A stretch of 64,000 bases of DNA from Membranipora membranacea (GCA_914767715.1 OU612073.1:3534001-3598000), one strand, 5' to 3'; shown: positions 22,336 through 35,500, counted from the stretch's first letter. The notes: a model not told the origin generated them from the letters alone. Translations and numbers: made by a program.

Positions 22336-24622
22336 ATTATACTGTCAGGCTGGTAAGGTGGGCTTTTGGTTTTACGCCGTTAGTAAATACTAATTTTCTC
22401 AGGTTCCTAGCAGGGGTAATATCTCAAAATACAATGTAATAATAAGCGTTATATTCTATGATCAATTAATGCTATTCAACCGTAGTTTCTCAAGATAGTT
22501 TAACTTAGGGAGTTCCCTCCTCAATATTATAAAGGAACTTCACTGGGAAACCCTATTTTAACTTCCTTGTTATGAAGGTACTTAGGAAAGTTTACAAGAA
22601 TGCGACAAATTATGTATGACCTGTCTATGTCTTATGTCTACACACTATGTTAATAAACCAGATTAATATCTCGAGTAGTCTATTATGTCAATAATCAAGT
22701 GCTTTGTTCAACAATACGCAACCCAAAAGTAGACTTCGTTCTACAGTTCACAGTTCTGAACAGAAAAGGCTACTTGAATAGCATTGATTAAAAGGTTACT
22801 GTTGCAATAAACCTTGTTGAACACTATTTTTGTTGAGGTAGTTTTGTCTCTAATAGTTGCTGCCTGAGTTTATATATTACTCACTAATTATCTGCATAAT
22901 TATTACCTTGTGTCAAAATAATTAAACTGAAGCTAAATCAAACATCCTTCAATTATTATTAGCCGCCAAGGATTAGTGCTTGATATATGTATCAGTTATG
23001 CCTTGATGATCGGCTCCTTTGTGCTACACTTTGCATTGTATGGCAGATTATTTTAGGTAATGTCAAAGACCGATCCGAATATCAACATATCATATACCGA
23101 TATATGATTCGATGACGTTGTGTCATTAAAGGGAGGAAATGAGGCAGAAAACGCTGTTTTTGTCAAAGCAGATGGAGGAGTCAAATTAATTGCAAGAAAT
23201 TTCAAAACAGGTGGAATGTATATTTAGAGATTGAGTTCATAGTAAAATTTGATTTTCTTTGATATATGTCTAGTCTCAACTGACTTTTTACGTCACGCCA
23301 TACAACGCATTCCTTTTTGTGAAGCTGTGAAAATATGTGAAATTTCAATCATTAATTCAGAACAGATCATAGGCTCGAAACAAAATTAATTATGATTTTC
23401 CCTTAGAGTACACTTCAAATGTCATACATATTGACTTTCAACAAATTAGCTTGCATATTGCGAAAACAGTAGACTCTCGAATACACCTGATATTTTTCGC
23501 AACCTTTGCACAACGTCAAATGTGCTGTCCAAATGACCATTATTAAAGCAAAACAAAGTTTTTTGGAAAGTTCTCACATACGAAGCCGCTTTTATTACCC
23601 ATGGTGCACGCAGGAAATGCCAACATATTTTTTCACTGCATCTTCGTTTTTCTTGAATTTAACGCAAAAGAATGGCCAAAAACACCTCAAAAGTCCCATT
23701 CTTTTGCGTTAAATTAAAAAAAAACGAAGATGCAGGGAAAAAATCTTTTGGCATTTCCTGTGTGCACCATGGCTAATGAAAGCGGCTTCGTATGTGAGAA
23801 CTTTCAAAAAACTTTGTTTGGCCACAATAATGGTCATGTGGACAGCACATTTGATGTTATGCAAAAGTTGCAAAAAATATTAGCTGTATTCGAGAGTCTA
23901 CTGTTTTCGCAATATGCAAGCTATTTTGTTGAAAGTTAATAGGTATGACATTTGAAGTGTACTCTAAAGGAAAATCATAATTAATTTTGTTTCGAGCCTA
24001 TGATCTGTTCTGAATTAATGATTGAAATTTCACATATTTTCACGGCTTCACAAAAAAAATGCATCGTATGGCGTGACGTAAAAAGTCAGTTTAGACTAGT
24101 CATATATCAAAGAAAATCAAATTTTATGATGAGCGCAATCTCTAAGTATGCATTCCACCTGGTTTGAAATTTCTTGCATTTATTTTGACTCCTTCATCAG
24201 CTTTGACAAAAACAGCGTTTTTTGCCTCATTTCCTAAAATGACACAACGTCATTGAATCAAGTTTTTGCTCAGGTATTCATTTTCAGTAGCTCGGCAGCT
24301 TCCCAACGGTATATGATATGTTGATATTCGGATCGGTCTTTGACATTACCTTAAGATAGTACTATAAGTTACATTTTGCTAGCTCAGCAGACCAAGGCTA
24401 AATAAATAAAACATCGCTGTGTAAGCCATGGAATAACACATGCATGCTTTCAGCGTATGCACAGTTTATAAACCCTTAATTTGCACGTGTGCTGTCCATA
24501 ATAATCATAATTCAATTGATAAATACAGGGCCTATAAGGTTGCTGCTTACCTACACTAATAAATACCAGTATAATAACTATGGTATTTGTCAGGAGTTAC
24601 AAAAATGTTCCTGACACTACCT
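22336..24622. other. Unit-A-only block of about 2.3 kb, possibly a transposon
   Basis: Unit B passes directly from AAGAGCAATT to CTACCAACTTG (39340-39360), while unit A has about 2.3 kb here. The block begins CTGTCAGG and ends with the complement of GTGTCAGG, next to TA on both sides. That hints at a DNA transposon with very short inverted ends, but the evidence is thin. Apart from the foldback at 23056-24350 I see no gene in it. Confidence 0.45.
23056..24350. mobile_element. 1.3 kb foldback (near-perfect palindrome) element
   Basis: The two halves, about 630 bases each, are reverse complements with scattered mismatches. They meet near 23690 with almost no spacer, where AACGCAAAAGAATGG faces its complement across about 20 bases. 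The outer ends read GGTAATGTCAAAGACCGATC and its complement. TTA flanks both ends (23053-23055 and 24351-24353), which would fit PIF/Harbinger-type insertion. Open frames inside are by-products of the palindrome. Confidence 0.9.
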
Positions 24623-25010
24623 ACTTGATGAAACTTCTATTCTCACAAACTATCTCTCTAAAAGCCAACCCAGACATGCATATTAGTTAGTAACTAGGTG
24701 ATAGTCCGTGAAAGTTCCACTGCATGAATACCAACCAAGATATTGGTCTGACACACTAAACTATTTATCCTCAAAATTTGTTTATTTAGAAATTACAACC
24801 ATGTTGTTATTTTATCTTAGTGCAAAATGCCACTGACTAGGCCGCCTCGTGAATGAAAATCGGAGGGCTCTCATTTTCAAATCATGAGCCAAAAACTCTG
24901 GGACAGGAAGTACTATTTTAACAAAGAGTTTCTATAATTTACACAATAAACATCTTTGCTGCCCTTGCCCAGGTGTGAACCATTCTATTTTACTTTCGTC
25001 ACATCAGCAG

Positions 25011-28000
25011 GTTATTGCCATTGTATGCTGGAATCATCCTGATTTCTATTGGATATGAGAACTACCTGAGCAATGGACCTTTTGGAATTTTTTTCGTCGA
25101 TGGAGTCTATGAAAATCCATGTGTTAAAAACTGGTGGACGAATCTTCTCTATATCAACAACCTGGTCAATGACAAGCAAATGGGAATAATTTAATTTTAA
25201 TTTAATTTAATGCATCGTAACTAATTTTTTTCAAAATTGATGGATTGATAGTGCCTTAGATATAAAAGAAGCCAATAGAGTTAAACAAAACAGTCATTTT
25301 AAAATTTGGTCAGTGGTCACAGTGACTTACTCAACTGAGAGATTCACTCTTGAAGGATGACAATCAATAACAAAAAAACTATTCGTCCTTGTTGTTTACT
25401 GTTGCCAGATCGTATCCTCTCTGTAATATGTAACATTTGTGTATTTTAGTGTAACGGAGTGAGCTGGTATCTTGCTAATGACATGCAGTTTTACTGGATT
25501 ACTCCGTTCATTCTTCTCCCACTTTACTGGTAAGAAAGGAGGTTTTTGTGGTCAGGTAATTTAAGCTCACTGTATACCACCATTGCAACCAAATTGTCCC
25601 ACAAAATTTAGGGATTCGTCAACCTCCATTGGATGGGTAGGTGAATGACACAATGTAGCAAGATATACATGAATACATCCTATGTATGAGCGCTTTCAAT
25701 TGGACCAAGTTTGATCCAGCATAGTTCAAACTCTCAGCCTGTGCTGAGATAGCTTCTAGTAACATAGTTTGCCTGCACTCAGAATTGCGTCTCCCTGATC
25801 AGATTTATCAGTAGTTGCAAGCAATTCTGAATAGAGGAAACTGGATCTAACATGATCCCGCTCTCAGTTGGGTTAAAGCCAACTTTTGATTGTGGGACTC
25901 TGAATATACCATGCATGATTGCCTCTACCCATAATCAGTAAGTAACAGATCAAATCGCAACATTATGCGTACCCTTATTATCTCAAGGGTGATCGAGCAA
26001 TAAAACGTTATATCGCAAATAATTCAATTTCATATTGCAGGGTACCCAAACTCGGATTTACAATCATTACTGCTTTGTTTGCTGTACACTTGGGTGTCAC
26101 TGGTTGGATGTGGGGAAAGAGAAAGGGAGGATCACAGTTGAAGTATGTAACTTCTGTAGTAGCCCCATGTTTCCTAAAGTCTTCACACCGACCGAGGCAG
26201 CTAGCTCGTGTTATGAGTGTATTGGTGCATTCACAATTATCATTTGAAGTGGGAAGCATCAATGATAGTACTTGAATGATTACAGCATTTAAAATGTGAC
26301 TAAAATTTGTGTCCCAAGTTAAAGTTAGTCATATAAAATGTAAGAAAACTGCTATTCCTCTTCTCTGTCCTTACTTTCTTAGGTCTAAAAGCTGTATTGC
26401 ATATAGAGGATCTAGAGCTCTGTTGTTGTTATGCAGTGTTAATCGCAAAGCTCTTATAATTATGGATTGTGTCAGAAATGTCATCCATAAAATGATTTAT
26501 TATTATTAACTTATTCCATCTGCCTTTTTGCCAAACATGGTAAAAATGATTGTATATCTATTACAGCGATGGAGGCGTCTTCAATGAAATTTACATCAAG
26601 CCATATGCTCGTATTGGACCTTATCTTATCGGTCTGATACTAGCCTACATACTTTTCAAGAAATACAAAGTCAAATCAGTAAGTGTTCAAAAATAACAGC
26701 GACAATATGATCTTTGGTGTTATTCTGTGGCCCCTTTCGTGGCCAATGAGTTAAATGTTCACAGCTATGAGAACAAAATAATATGTCAATTTAGGATTAG
26801 GTATGGAAAGCCCACCAGTGACCGAAATTCGGATCCGCTTTATTCAGATTGAGAAACTAGAATGCTTGCACATGGGCTTTTTAAACATACTTTTATTCTC
26901 ACCTTTCTCACCTTTCACCGCCTTTGTCCTGTACGGGTGGCGGGTTTTTGCTTGATACCAAGCTCAACCAGACTTCTCCATCAGCTCCGGTCTTCCACAT
27001 CGCTGCCATCAAGATCCAGCCATCTGAGGTCCGCATTTATTGTATCACTCCATTTCTGCTTAGGGCGGCCTCTAGGTCTATTGCCATCTATCTCCATCTC
27101 ACATACTTTTCTGATGTCTTCCTGACTATCTCGTCTTTGAACATGTCCAATCACTGCATTCTCTTTCTTCTCATCAGGTCTTTAATTGGCACCACTTTTG
27201 CTTTTTGTAAAATATCTTCGTTCCTCCTATGTTCCTCCAGGCTGATCCCAAGACAGTACCGGACCATGCGCATTTCGCATGAGGCCATCTTATCTGACAG
27301 ATGTCCCGTTATTGGCCATGTTTCGTTGCCATAGAGAAGGGTTGGTCGTATTGATGTTTTGTAGATTAGAACTTTCAGTTTGCATGGCATTTTTTTGTCA
27401 CATAATACCCCTGTGAGCTCTCTCCATTTGTTCCATGCCTTCGATATCCTAAGCTCCACTTCCTTGCGGCATCCGCCCTCTTGATGAATAGTGGTCCCCA
27501 AGTATTTAAATTAAGAAAACTTTGGCAATGGAACCCTCTCCTCACTGTCATACTTCTTCAAATAGGTGTCTCCTTGGTTTCCTTCAGGTTGTAGGTACTC
27601 TGTCTTCTTTCTGCTTAGCTCGAGTCCGACACTCTCCATTTTCTCCCTCCAGATCTCTAACCTCCTCTCTAAGCTCCCTCTATCTTCATCGCATAGAACC
27701 AGATCGTCGGCAAATAGCATTGCCCACGGTGAGTCCTCGTCAATGTCCTCCGTTATCACGTCCATGATTATTATGAAGAGCAACGGGCTCAGCGCAGATC
27801 CTTGGTGTAGTCCGACTTCTATGTGGATTCTTTCTGTATTGCCAGAGTTAGTTTTTACTTCAGTCGTACAGTTTTCATACATGTCCATAATGATTTTTAT
27901 ATAGGACTCTGGAACTTGTCGCTTTCTCAAGCAGAACCAAATCAGCTCCCTGGGGATAGTGTCGTATGCTTTTTCAAGATCTACGAACACCATGTGCAGG

Positions 28001-30956
28001 TCTCTGTTTCGTTCTCTGAATTATTCTTGGAGAATCCTTAGGCAGAACATTGGCTCTGTTGTAGACTTGCCTTTCTGAAAACCATACTGATTTTCCTTGA
28101 TTTTTACCAGTTCTCTTATCCTTTGCTCTATAGTCCTCTCAAGAAGCTTCAAACAGTGGCTCAGAAGCTTTATACCGTGATAGTTTCCGCATTCCAAGGG
28201 GTCTCCTTTTTCTTTGTATATAGGTGTTATCACACTTTCTCTCCATTCTTGTGGTATCCTGTCTGAAATGATGTTATTCAAACATGCTGTCATCCATGAT
28301 ATGCCTCTCCCTTTGAGCAGTTTCACAACCTCTATTGGTAGTTGGTCGGGTCCTGTGGCTTTGTGTGCTTTCATCTTCTCTAGCTGGATCTTGACTTCTG
28401 TTTCACTGATTTCATTTATGGGACCTTCTATACTGGCAGCGTTACTGGTAACTCCTTTTTCTTGTTTTCGTTGTTCAGCAAGCAGTCGAAATAATCTTTC
28501 CATCTCTTCTTGATGTCATCATCTTCATTCAGGATCTTCCCATTGTCATCTTTTACGAATGGTATTCTGTCAATGTCCTTAGATCTTCTGTGCCTAGTTT
28601 TGGCCAAGCGATGAATAATCTTTGGACCACTGTGCTCCAGTTCTTGGTATAAGTTTTCTGCCTCTGCTGCTTTGGTGATGGCCACCTTCTCCTTGCTTAT
28701 CTTATTGAGTTCCATGTATCGCTGTCTTGCCTCATCCCCTTCCTCTTCTCTTCTTGCTGTCTTCCATTCTTTCTAAGCTTCTTTTTTCTCTTTAACTGCT
28801 ACCTGTACTTCCTCGTTCCACCACCAATATTCTTTCTCCAGGTATTTTCCAACTGTTGATTCTCCAAGTATCTCCTTAGCTGCCTCCATCACCATCGGAT
28901 AAGTCTCTGACCACTGTAGCCCCTCATCATTGTAGATCTCATCTAACCTCTCAGATATTCTATCTATCAACTCGTCTCATTCCGCGTTCTTGACCTTCAA
29001 CCAGCTGATCTTTTTCTCCCTCTTTCTTCTTCTCCTCTTCTTCCTCTCAACTGTTATATCTACCAAAAGTAGCCGATGTTGTGCCGCTACAGACTCTCCC
29101 TTGATCATCTTACAGTCCTTCACCTTGCTCATGCTCTCTCTTCTTATCCCGATGTAGTAAATTACTGTTTGGTTTGGTCCACTCTTAAAAGTGACAGTTT
29201 GAGCTTCGCTCTTTTTGAAGAATGTGTTGACTAAAGCAATATCACTCTCTCTAGCGTAGTCTAAAATCCTCTCTCCTTCCTCAAGTGATCGTCCCCAGCG
29301 TTTTTCCACCATGCCATCTATCGTAGCCTCCTCTGTTCACTCCAACATGTCCATTTAGGTCTCCCGCAAAAATGATCTCCTCTGAAGTTGGCATGCCGTC
29401 AGTCACTGTCTTGAGCTGAGCCCAGAATCTATTCTTGTCCTCCTCGTCACATCCTTGCTGTGGTGCATAGGTAGACACGAAGTTATAGGTTTGCCTTGGC
29501 GTCACTAGCTTCATACACATTATCCTGTCCGACTTCCGGGTCACCTCTATCACCTTCTCCTGCCACTCCTCCTTCAGGCATATTGCAACTCCGTTCTTAG
29601 GTTTTGTTCCTCCGCTGTAGTACAGTTTGATGCCATCTCCAATGCTCCTTGCCTTTCCTCCAGATTTTCCGCCTGTCCATCTTGTTTCCTGTACGCATAG
29701 TATGTCAATGCTTCTCCGACTCATCATATCTACAATCTCCCTCCCCTTGGCTGTCAGCGTCCCGATGTTGAGGGTTGCTATCTTGATCTTATGTAGCCTC
29801 GCTCGCATATTTCTCACAGGGTCAGCAAGGCAATCTAACCTCTGCGCATAGCTTAACACGGGGGATGCCCTAGCATAGTCTGGTCTCCTTTGGTGTACAA
29901 GCATAATAGTTGTGGCATGAGTTTCATCGGCCGGATGCTCTTCCTGTTGCCGAACCCTCTGTCTTTCTCCAGGCTTGGGACTGGCTGAGTCTTGTACTGG
30001 CTTGCACACTCCTCAGGCGACATTTTTAAACATACTTTTATTGGGTTACCTATATTAATTATATTGATTTCAGAAAATCATTAGAGCTGTTTGGTGGCTG
30101 ATCTCGTTGGGAGGAATAGCACTTTGTGTTTATATCCCGTACGATGCCACAAAAGAAGGTGGAATTTTCTCAAGTTCATGGACGCCTATTCAAAGAGCAA
30201 TATATGAGACTCTATGCAAATCAGGATGGGCTATCTGTCTTGGATGGATAATATTTGCAAGCAACACCAATTGTAGAGGTAAATATTGTCAGCAAGTTGC
30301 TGTACAACATTGTGACCAACCATAATACTAAATGTAATATATTCCATTGTCCTTGATTACATTTTTTTATTTTTTCCACTCCTATATGCTTATTTTGATG
30401 CACCATGTCCGTACTTGTCTGTGAAGTTGGCACACTGTGTGTATGTTCCGCTATTAATTTCAGGTCCAATCGGTGATGTGTTGAGTTGGCCAGGTTGGGC
30501 TCCGTTATCTAAACTGACATATGCTGCATATCTAATTCATCCGCTTGTTCAGTATCTTGACTGGAGAAACAGATTCACACTCATCTACTATGATGACCTC
30601 AGCATGGTAAGACTTGTAATTGGAATCATTTATTAAATTATCTTAATTTAGCATATTTTAATTACCTTGATTTTTTGCTTCACTAAATTGACAAAATAAA
30701 AGGAGTAAAAGTCCTGAGACAGTCTGCACAGGACTTAGGCGAATCAAATTTAAAGCACAAACCTACTTGATATTCATAGGTCTAGTTTATTGATTGCATT
30801 GGCAGCCATTTAACGCATTACTATTATTTATTGTTGTAGACTTTTGATGATATCTACACCGTGTTTATATCATACGCCATCGGAGCTGTACTCCATCTGC
30901 TGCTTGAGGCTCCAATGCTTGGACTCGAGAAAATAATCCTTCCAAGACGCAAGTGA
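25011..30956 (+). pseudogene. 5'-truncated copy of the NRF-6-like acyltransferase (exons 19-25)
   Basis: Copies of the last seven exons lie at 25011-25182, 25450-25529, 26041-26142, 26567-26678, 30074-30278, 30464-30606 and 30840-30956. Each has exactly the length of its counterpart, with no stop or frameshift inside. The NRF domain, the catalytic-His motif and the start codon are absent because the duplication began in the preceding intron. The donor after the first exon is changed from GTAATA to GGAATA, so it cannot splice normally and would run into TAA after three more codons. A LINE sits in the intron between the fourth and fifth exons. Conserved lengths most simply reflect a recent origin. 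A fusion transcript starting upstream is conceivable but unsupported. Confidence 0.88.
26898..30022 (-). mobile_element. RTE-like non-LTR retrotransposon, near full length, inactivated
   Basis: Order on the minus strand: APE-type endonuclease (30009-29281; KIATLNIGTLTAKGREIVD, CVQETRW, IIFAGDLNGHVG), linker, reverse transcriptase (28503-27511; ATGPDQLPIEVVK, FADDLVLC), then the C-terminal part (27501 onward; FKYLGTTI, GNRPRGRPKQKW). The frame shifts near 29300 and near 28450, and stops lie at about 28974, 28770, 28021 and 27511, so it is dead. The flanks 26878-26897 and 30023-30042 are identical 20-base target duplications (TTTTTAAACATACTTTTATT), and unit A has the empty site. The 3' end is a short GGTGA-type tandem tail instead of poly-A, which with the size of 3.1 kb suggests the RTE clade. 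Clade placement is inferred. Confidence 0.9.
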
Positions 30957-31452
30957 TTTCTACATGACATGAAACAACACTACTGATACAATGATTCTTT
31001 TTGCTTATCCAAATATTTAGTTTGAGTTTTTTTCTAGATAATACTTTCCAAAATGAACATCACAAATCCATCAAATGTCTAGTCTATCAGAATCCGACTG
31101 CCATTAAACTATGAAATATAATTATTAAACCAGATCACTGGCACCGGAATTATGCTCATAATCACAGCCATAAAAATCTGTTGGTAGCAATCTCAGTCCT
31201 GAAGAAAACACGTAAACAGATAAGGAATATGATATATGAGATCATGCTCGGTAATGTTATGCACAAAACATAGGTCTGATCAAAAAATGCACAGAACATA
31301 GGTGTGAAGAAGAAAACTGAACAAGGATGTCTCTATTTGTTTGGCCACTTGTAAAGAGACGGTATTGAGATAAAATAAAGGGTAATTACAAATAACAATA
31401 CAATAACGAACAGTTCATCTGTGAGAAGCTTTCAGCCTGATGTACACTATGT

Positions 31453-31963
31453 CAGGGGTGCCCAACCTATGGCTCATGAGCCACCTCGGCTCATTTTGGC
31501 TTTTTTGGTGGCTCATTTTAATATTTGCAAATTTCACGCGCTTTTTGGCGCGATTTTAATGCATTCAATTCATGCATGTACAATGTACATTAAATGTATG
31601 TATATTGTATACAAATTCATTGTACTGGGTGCCTGCATTGTATATATATGTGTAGAGTTGTCTTCTTGCAGACTTGCCAACCTAAATTTTCCAAAATGCT
31701 TATGAAAATTTGCAAAATGCTTAAAATGCTTACAAAACTCCAGGGCGCCTCATATGACCAGAAATTACCTCAACAAAATCTTCGCGCTACGCGCATAATC
31801 TCACACAATGACTTTGCTTTGGTATTTTTGCCAGCACCTGTATGTGATACATAAATATCACTGACTGTTTCCATGTTGCCTACACGTGCACAACGTGGTC
31901 AGCTCATTTGGTTTGATTGATTTTTTAAATGGCTCATGTGAGAGAAAAGGTTGGACACCCCTG
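31453..31963. mobile_element. Non-autonomous hAT-like element (8-base target duplication), unit B only
   Basis: A 511-base insertion. The flanks 31445-31452 and 31964-31971 are both CACTATGT, which occurs once at the empty site in unit A. The inverted ends are CAGGGGTGCCCAACC and the complement of CAGGGGTGTCCAACC, typical of hAT. No transposase is encoded; open frames inside are short and unrecognised. Confidence 0.9.
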
Positions 31964-32443
31964 CACTATGTCAATACGGATGAGATAGCATATATCTAGT
32001 TTGAAAAGGAAACTATATACATTAGTGATCTAAAAGTTTCAACAATAAGCAATAATCACATCCCAAGATGCTGTTTTGGTTATATGACCTGTTTAAAAAT
32101 GTGTAGAACAGATTTCATGAGAAAATACCAGCCTGCAAACATTAAATGAAGCTCGACACTGATAACAGTAGTTTACAATTTCTTGGAAGCAGGAAAGTTT
32201 TTGCAATTATTTCCCAATGTATCAAGAACACTCAAGACAACAGCTAAACAATAGGCAATATAAATGCAAATGTAAACAAAGCTATCACACCTTGATAACT
32301 ATTCGATTTTTGTTTTCAATGAGATTCCACCCAATAAGAGATCATGCCTGCACTATCTTCACTCGATTGGCTGAGAGTAACAGTGAGAAAAGAGAATGTT
32401 CTAAATTGGTGATATCTTTATTTTTGAGTCTGCGTTAGACAGG

Positions 32444-32451
32444 TTTAAAAG
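32444..32451 (+). promoter_or_regulatory. TATA-like box upstream of MAM-B
   Basis: TTTAAAAG, 66 bases before the MAM-B start codon, at the same position as in MAM-A. The surrounding 5' sequence is also nearly the same, so MAM-B kept its proximal promoter in the duplication. Confidence 0.45.
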
Positions 32452-32509
32452 GTGAAAATTCACTCCTTCTTTATTCATTCCTCTTCTTGAACTTCAACAA
32501 ACCGGTATC

Positions 32510-35500
32510 ATGGTTGTCCGCTTAATTGTCCTCTGCTGCTACGTCTACGGTGAGTAAAATCTAGTAGGATCGTAGAGATCATATGGAAGCAATTTAAATT
32601 GTCATAATGAACTGTAATATTGTGTTTTTAAGTTTGCAGGTAGGGTATTCGATTTATCTGTTGGTTTAAAAGCCAATTTAGATATCCTCATATCTCTTTC
32701 ATAACTATTCTTAGTCAAGGGGTGATACTTGGAAAACTGAACCTTACTGTTTGCATTTCAGTTGCACTTGGAGCAACTTCAGAAAACACTGAGGTTTTCC
32801 GCTGCGATTTTGAAACCGACAAATGTTCTCTCAGAAGCATCAGTAGGTGTGTTGCATTTTGGAGAAGATTGAGCAGAACTGGAATGCAGAGAACTAAAAG
32901 TAAGATCGGAGATGATACCTCTAGGATGCCAGGTGAGATTTTAATGATTTGAGTGCTTAAATTATAATTAATTTGCCCACATGAGTTTTGTCTATGCCAG
33001 CAGTTGAACCCTATGTGTTCTCGTCGCAATGAAGCGACACAGATTACAGCAAATGTAGACTTCCTGTTCAAAATTTGGAAGTAAAGTGTGCCTATTTGAG
33101 GCATGGTTCATTATGACCAGTAATTCCTAGTAAAAGTCTCGCTTCATGGTAACACCTACAATTTCTCTTCATTACCATAATTCAGATATTTGTATTGGTG
33201 TTGGTATTTCAATACTAGTTGTCATTCAATTTCATGACCCTAATCACCTCTCCCATTATTTTCCCCATATTCAGCACATTCCTCTGTAGAGGATTTTAAG
33301 GGGGTTACCCTAAGGCTGCAATACCCGCCAATGCAACCACGCGCATTGCCTATCTATACTGAGTACGCCGACTCTCTATATATCCGGCATGATAAATGAG
33401 GGGAATATGGACAATCTAATGATCTAATTTATCCGGCAAAATAAATGGAAGGGAAGGGATATAGATAAAATGAATGACCTAATTTATCTGGCAAGATAAA
33501 TGGGGAGATATGGATAAAATATTAACCATATTTATCTGGCAAAATAAATGGGAAGAGGGAATGGCTCTGGGTTATAACTATCCCTGCAATATAGCTGGGA
33601 GGATAACTGAACTCAAATTCAGGTCAATGGTTGCAGTGGTGCAACGGGACCTCTACCTACTACCCACAGGAGGCTACTGTCCAACAACAGAATACAATAA
33701 TGCAACGTTATGTCAAGGCAGGGAGGTCTGCCATCAGGCAGAACTCAATAACTTATTTCAGTGGGTTTAATTCAGTATGGCACTTTATTGGTTATCTATA
33801 GACCAGTTTAAAATATAAGTGTGGCTGCTTCAGCTGCAAACTACTAACTGGTTTGATTACACTCGTGTTAAGTTATTAAAATATGTCGGGCATATGTAAC
33901 ATGTAGCCTGTCTCAACAAGCTTTGTTCGGTGGGGGGGGGGGGGGACAAAGCTTGGCAACTCTTGCACTGCTCATCATCATTTTAGTAACTTATCTAATG
34001 TTAACTTTTACAGACCCAACCACGGAAATTTTGCACAGTTATGGAATTTGCCATAGCTAGTATCATGTTACATTAGCCTGTCCCAAAAAGATTTGTTCGG
34101 TGGGGGGGGGGGGGACAAAGCTTGCATGGCTCGATGTCGAGCAGCAGATATTAAATATTGTTTTCTCTTGCAATCGGGTAGACAACTTCTTTATCAGACT
34201 TATCCTATACAAATTGATTTGTCTGATAAAGAAGTTGTCTAATGATTGCAAGAGAAGACAATATTTAATATCAGCTGCTTGACATCGAGCCATGCAAGCT
34301 TTGTCCCCCCCCCCCCCACCGAACAAATCTTGTTGGGACAGGCTAATGTAACATGATACTAGCTATGGCAAATTCCATAACTGTGCAAAATTTCCGTGGT
34401 TGGGTCTGTAAAAGTTAACATTAGATAAGTTACTAAAATGATGAGATGGGAAGAGAACTAACATGATACATGAATTCACCAACATGAGTTTAGTCTGTGC
34501 CAGCAGATGAACCCATATGTATGCCTGACTCAAGGAAGAGACACAGATTACAGCAAATGTGGACATCCTGTTCACATTTCGGAAGTAAAGTGTGTTTATT
34601 TGAGGCATGTTTGATTATGACTGCTTTAGTTCGTAGTAAATGATATAACTTCATGGTAATACCTATAATTTTTCTTAATTACCGTGATATAGGTATTGGT
34701 ATTTACGTACTAGTTGTCTTCCCAATTCATGACAAAAATCATCTCTCCCATTATTGGCCCCGAATTAAACACTAGTCTAGCTTCACCTACGTCCAGCCAT
34801 TCATGCGGTCTTCTCATAACAAAGTAACCTCTTCATTATCTAATGCTACTTGTGTTTATTTCACGTTTTTAATTTTACAGATGGGTATTTTGGTGTTTTT
34901 ACTCCTAAACAATTTTGTGGAGGGTCTAGGGCAGACTACATTGTCCCTGTAGAATTGAATGGAGTGTTCTGTCTGCAGTTTGGGTACAGGATACTGGGAA
35001 GAGATGCTAGACCTCTGACAGTCGTAACCAAGCGTCCTACTGGAGACTCACAGATCATTTGGACTGGGAAGACCAATATTACTACACAATGGATATTTGC
35101 CAATACAACCATTGATATTAACCAGAGTAACACATCTAAGGTAAACTCATGATCCAATCAGGCAAACATGCCAGATTCCCTTTGTGAAAAAACATCATAT
35201 AGGGCAACTATCCATGTGGCAATTCTGAGAACCTTGTTCGGGAGTTAACACTATGTCACTCGTATGACAGCGCAAAATCAAACTATTGATTCTCTTATTT
35301 TATATGCAAGTTTCGAGTTCGACCCTTTGGTTCCATTATTCAACTTGGTTATGGCACAAAGTAGGTAAATAAGCTCACAATCCTAAAAATCATACAAAAA
35401 GTCCAGGAAACGAATGCTAAAATTATGTATCGCTGGTTGATCAATCACTCATATGGTGCTAGAACTCACTGTACAAGACCCTATGATGGTCAAGTTTAGG

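Larger units (their letters stand above)
10135..24672 (+). repeat. Tandem segmental duplication, unit A
   Basis: First of two head-to-tail units. It starts within the intron between acyltransferase exons 18 and 19, carries exons 19-25 and all of MAM-A, and ends next to the start of unit B. Its end is recognised because 24624-24672 matches 39349-39408 at the end of unit B. Unit A alone contains the blocks at about 12913-13606, 14798-15413 and 22336-24622. Confidence 0.9.

Noticed and set aside
23506-23939. Two opposed-looking open frames in the 23.5-23.9 kb region
   Set aside because: They are mirror products of the foldback palindrome and show no domain.
26862-28513. Plus-strand open frames of 80-136 codons over 26.9-28.5 kb
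   Set aside because: They are antisense shadows of the RTE-like LINE, whose minus-strand frames carry endonuclease and reverse transcriptase motifs.
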